Assembly: GCA_017516485.1 (NCBI GenBank) | Contig: JAFXCH010000062.1 | Span: 62,001 to 126,000 of the forward strand | Source: Clostridia bacterium | Lineage (GTDB): Bacteria > Bacillota > Clostridia > Oscillospirales > Acutalibacteraceae | Reading direction: 5' to 3' | DNA: 64,000 nucleotides | Part shown: positions 63,450 through 64,000 of the stretch, piece by piece | Layout of the letters: every line of letters begins with the position of its first letter | How positions within the stretch are numbered: the stretch's first letter is position 1 | The notes under the pieces: generated by a model | What the model was told of the DNA's origin: nothing | Databases searched by the model: none | What the model saw: only the letters and a program-made list of their open reading frames with translations | Position numbers and translations under genes: made by a program

Positions 63450-64000
63450 ATGCTTTTTGATTTACTTAGAATGGGCAGTATGAGCAGTGATGCCCGTGTG
63501 CAGCTTATTATGGGGCTGCTTGTCAGAGTTTTTGTTATTATATGCGTGTTGCCCGTCCACGAGTTTGCACATGCTTTTGTTGCAAATAAATTAGGCGACA
63601 ATACAGCCAGATTAAAGGGTCGGCTTACGCTTTCACCTTTTGCACATATTGATCCTATCGGTGCACTTATGACATTGCTTTGCGGTTTCGGTTATGCAAA
63701 GGCTGTACCCGTTAATATCCGTAACTTCCGTAAGAAGAAAAAAGAACCTACCGGTAATGTATATTATTTTGGTGACGGTACTGTTTTTGATGCAGGGTAT
63801 GCCAAAAGATGTATGGCAGCCGTTGCTGTTGCCGGTCCTGTTTCTAACCTCATAATGGCATTTGTTTCAATGCTTCTTATGAATATAGCTCGCTTTGCAT
63901 TCGGTTCTTATCTGATTTCTCATAATGATGCCACAGTTTCTCTTCTTGCATCAATTGTGGTTATATTTTTCCAAATATGCGCTTCAATCAATATTAATCT
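63450..64000 (+). CDS. M50 site-2 protease family protein, 5' part (runs off window)
   Basis: A new reading frame starts at ATG 63450, with GGAG nine bases upstream, and remains open to the window end (183 codons). It begins MLFDLLRMG, has a hydrophobic helix containing PVHEFAHAFVANKLGD, in which HEFAH is the HExxH zinc motif, then DPIGALMTLLCGFGYAKAV and VAGPVSNLIMAFVSM. This matches the rhomboid-unrelated, SpoIVFB/YwhC-like M50 group, a second site-2 protease besides RseP. The third ligand lies outside the window. It follows prmC by three bases. Confidence 0.88.
   Translation, partial: MLFDLLRMGSMSSDARVQLIMGLLVRVFVIICVLPVHEFAHAFVANKLGDNTARLKGRLTLSPFAHIDPIGALMTLLCGFGYAKAVPVNIRNFRKKKKEPTGNVYYFGDGTVFDAGYAKRCMAAVAVAGPVSNLIMAFVSMLLMNIARFAFGSYLISHNDATVSLLASIVVIFFQICASININ

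Noticed and set aside
1-64000. tRNA, rRNA, CRISPR, prophage or integrase genes
   Set aside because: None could be recognised on either strand; the only mobile-element candidate is the small palindromic element at 17.1 kb.

Overview
The window reads as a chromosome segment of an anaerobic, Gram-positive Clostridia, most likely of the Oscillospiraceae/Ruminococcaceae group. The evidence is a Spo0A homologue, a PolC-type replicative polymerase, AddAB instead of RecBCD, a short primary sigma factor next to dnaG, CdaA/YbbR, an LytTR regulator, strong SD sites, frequent TTG/GTG starts, and a GH3 enzyme with inverted domain order of a type known from rumen Clostridia. Nearly all large genes lie on the + strand. 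I saw no tRNA, rRNA, CRISPR array, prophage or complete insertion sequence.

Layout. 0-5 kb: a membrane M28 peptidase and a sugar-isomerase-like TIM barrel on the minus strand, divergent from a GNAT/oxidoreductase fusion followed by trmO. 5-9.8 kb: spo0A facing an LytTR regulator, ybaK, then birA and bioY (biotin ligation and uptake) convergent with a 23-bp overlap, and a secreted SH3/C39 protein. 9.8-17 kb: addB-addA (double-strand-break repair) and rpmE. A 168-bp near-palindromic TA-flanked element follows at 17.1 kb. 17.3-24 kb: yigZ, dgt, dnaG-rpoD, a CBM9-like membrane-anchored protein and a phosphoesterase. 24-26 kb: rpsB-tsf behind a structured leader.

26-40.8 kb is an accessory block: GH3 beta-glycosidase, WYL regulator, DnaQ-like exonuclease, DUF1294 protein, a GHL10-type lipoprotein, a 974-residue cell-wall amidase with a diverged barrel of the same type at its N terminus, small membrane proteins, DUF2804, a histidine kinase/response regulator pair and a large DUF5696-like lipoprotein. 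It separates rpsB-tsf from pyrH-frr-uppS-cdsA-dxr-rseP-ispG-polC (40.9-51 kb), genes that are contiguous in many Firmicutes.

51-64 kb: an orphan HisI-like protein, an M20 peptidase, a PPase-like/Nudix fusion, a small membrane exporter-like protein, an Fe-dependent alcohol dehydrogenase, then cdaA-ybbR (c-di-AMP synthesis and control), a lipoprotein with Asp-rich repeats, a PhoP/PhoR-like two-component system, a DUF1385 protein, prmC and the start of an M50 protease running off the window.

The most unusual points are a PolC from which the internal proofreading exonuclease is cleanly missing; two neighbouring response regulators with altered receiver sites (Spo0A with acidic-pocket Asp, switch Thr and Lys replaced; LytTR protein with the phospho-acceptor Asp replaced by Glu); the palindromic MITE-like element; a possible ATT start codon for rseP; and several domain fusions or insertions (GNAT-oxidoreductase, PPase-like-Nudix, EF-Ts with an insertion, M28 peptidase interrupted by membrane helices). 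I did not find one clear-cut new multi-gene system. All family calls are from reading motifs; no database search was possible.
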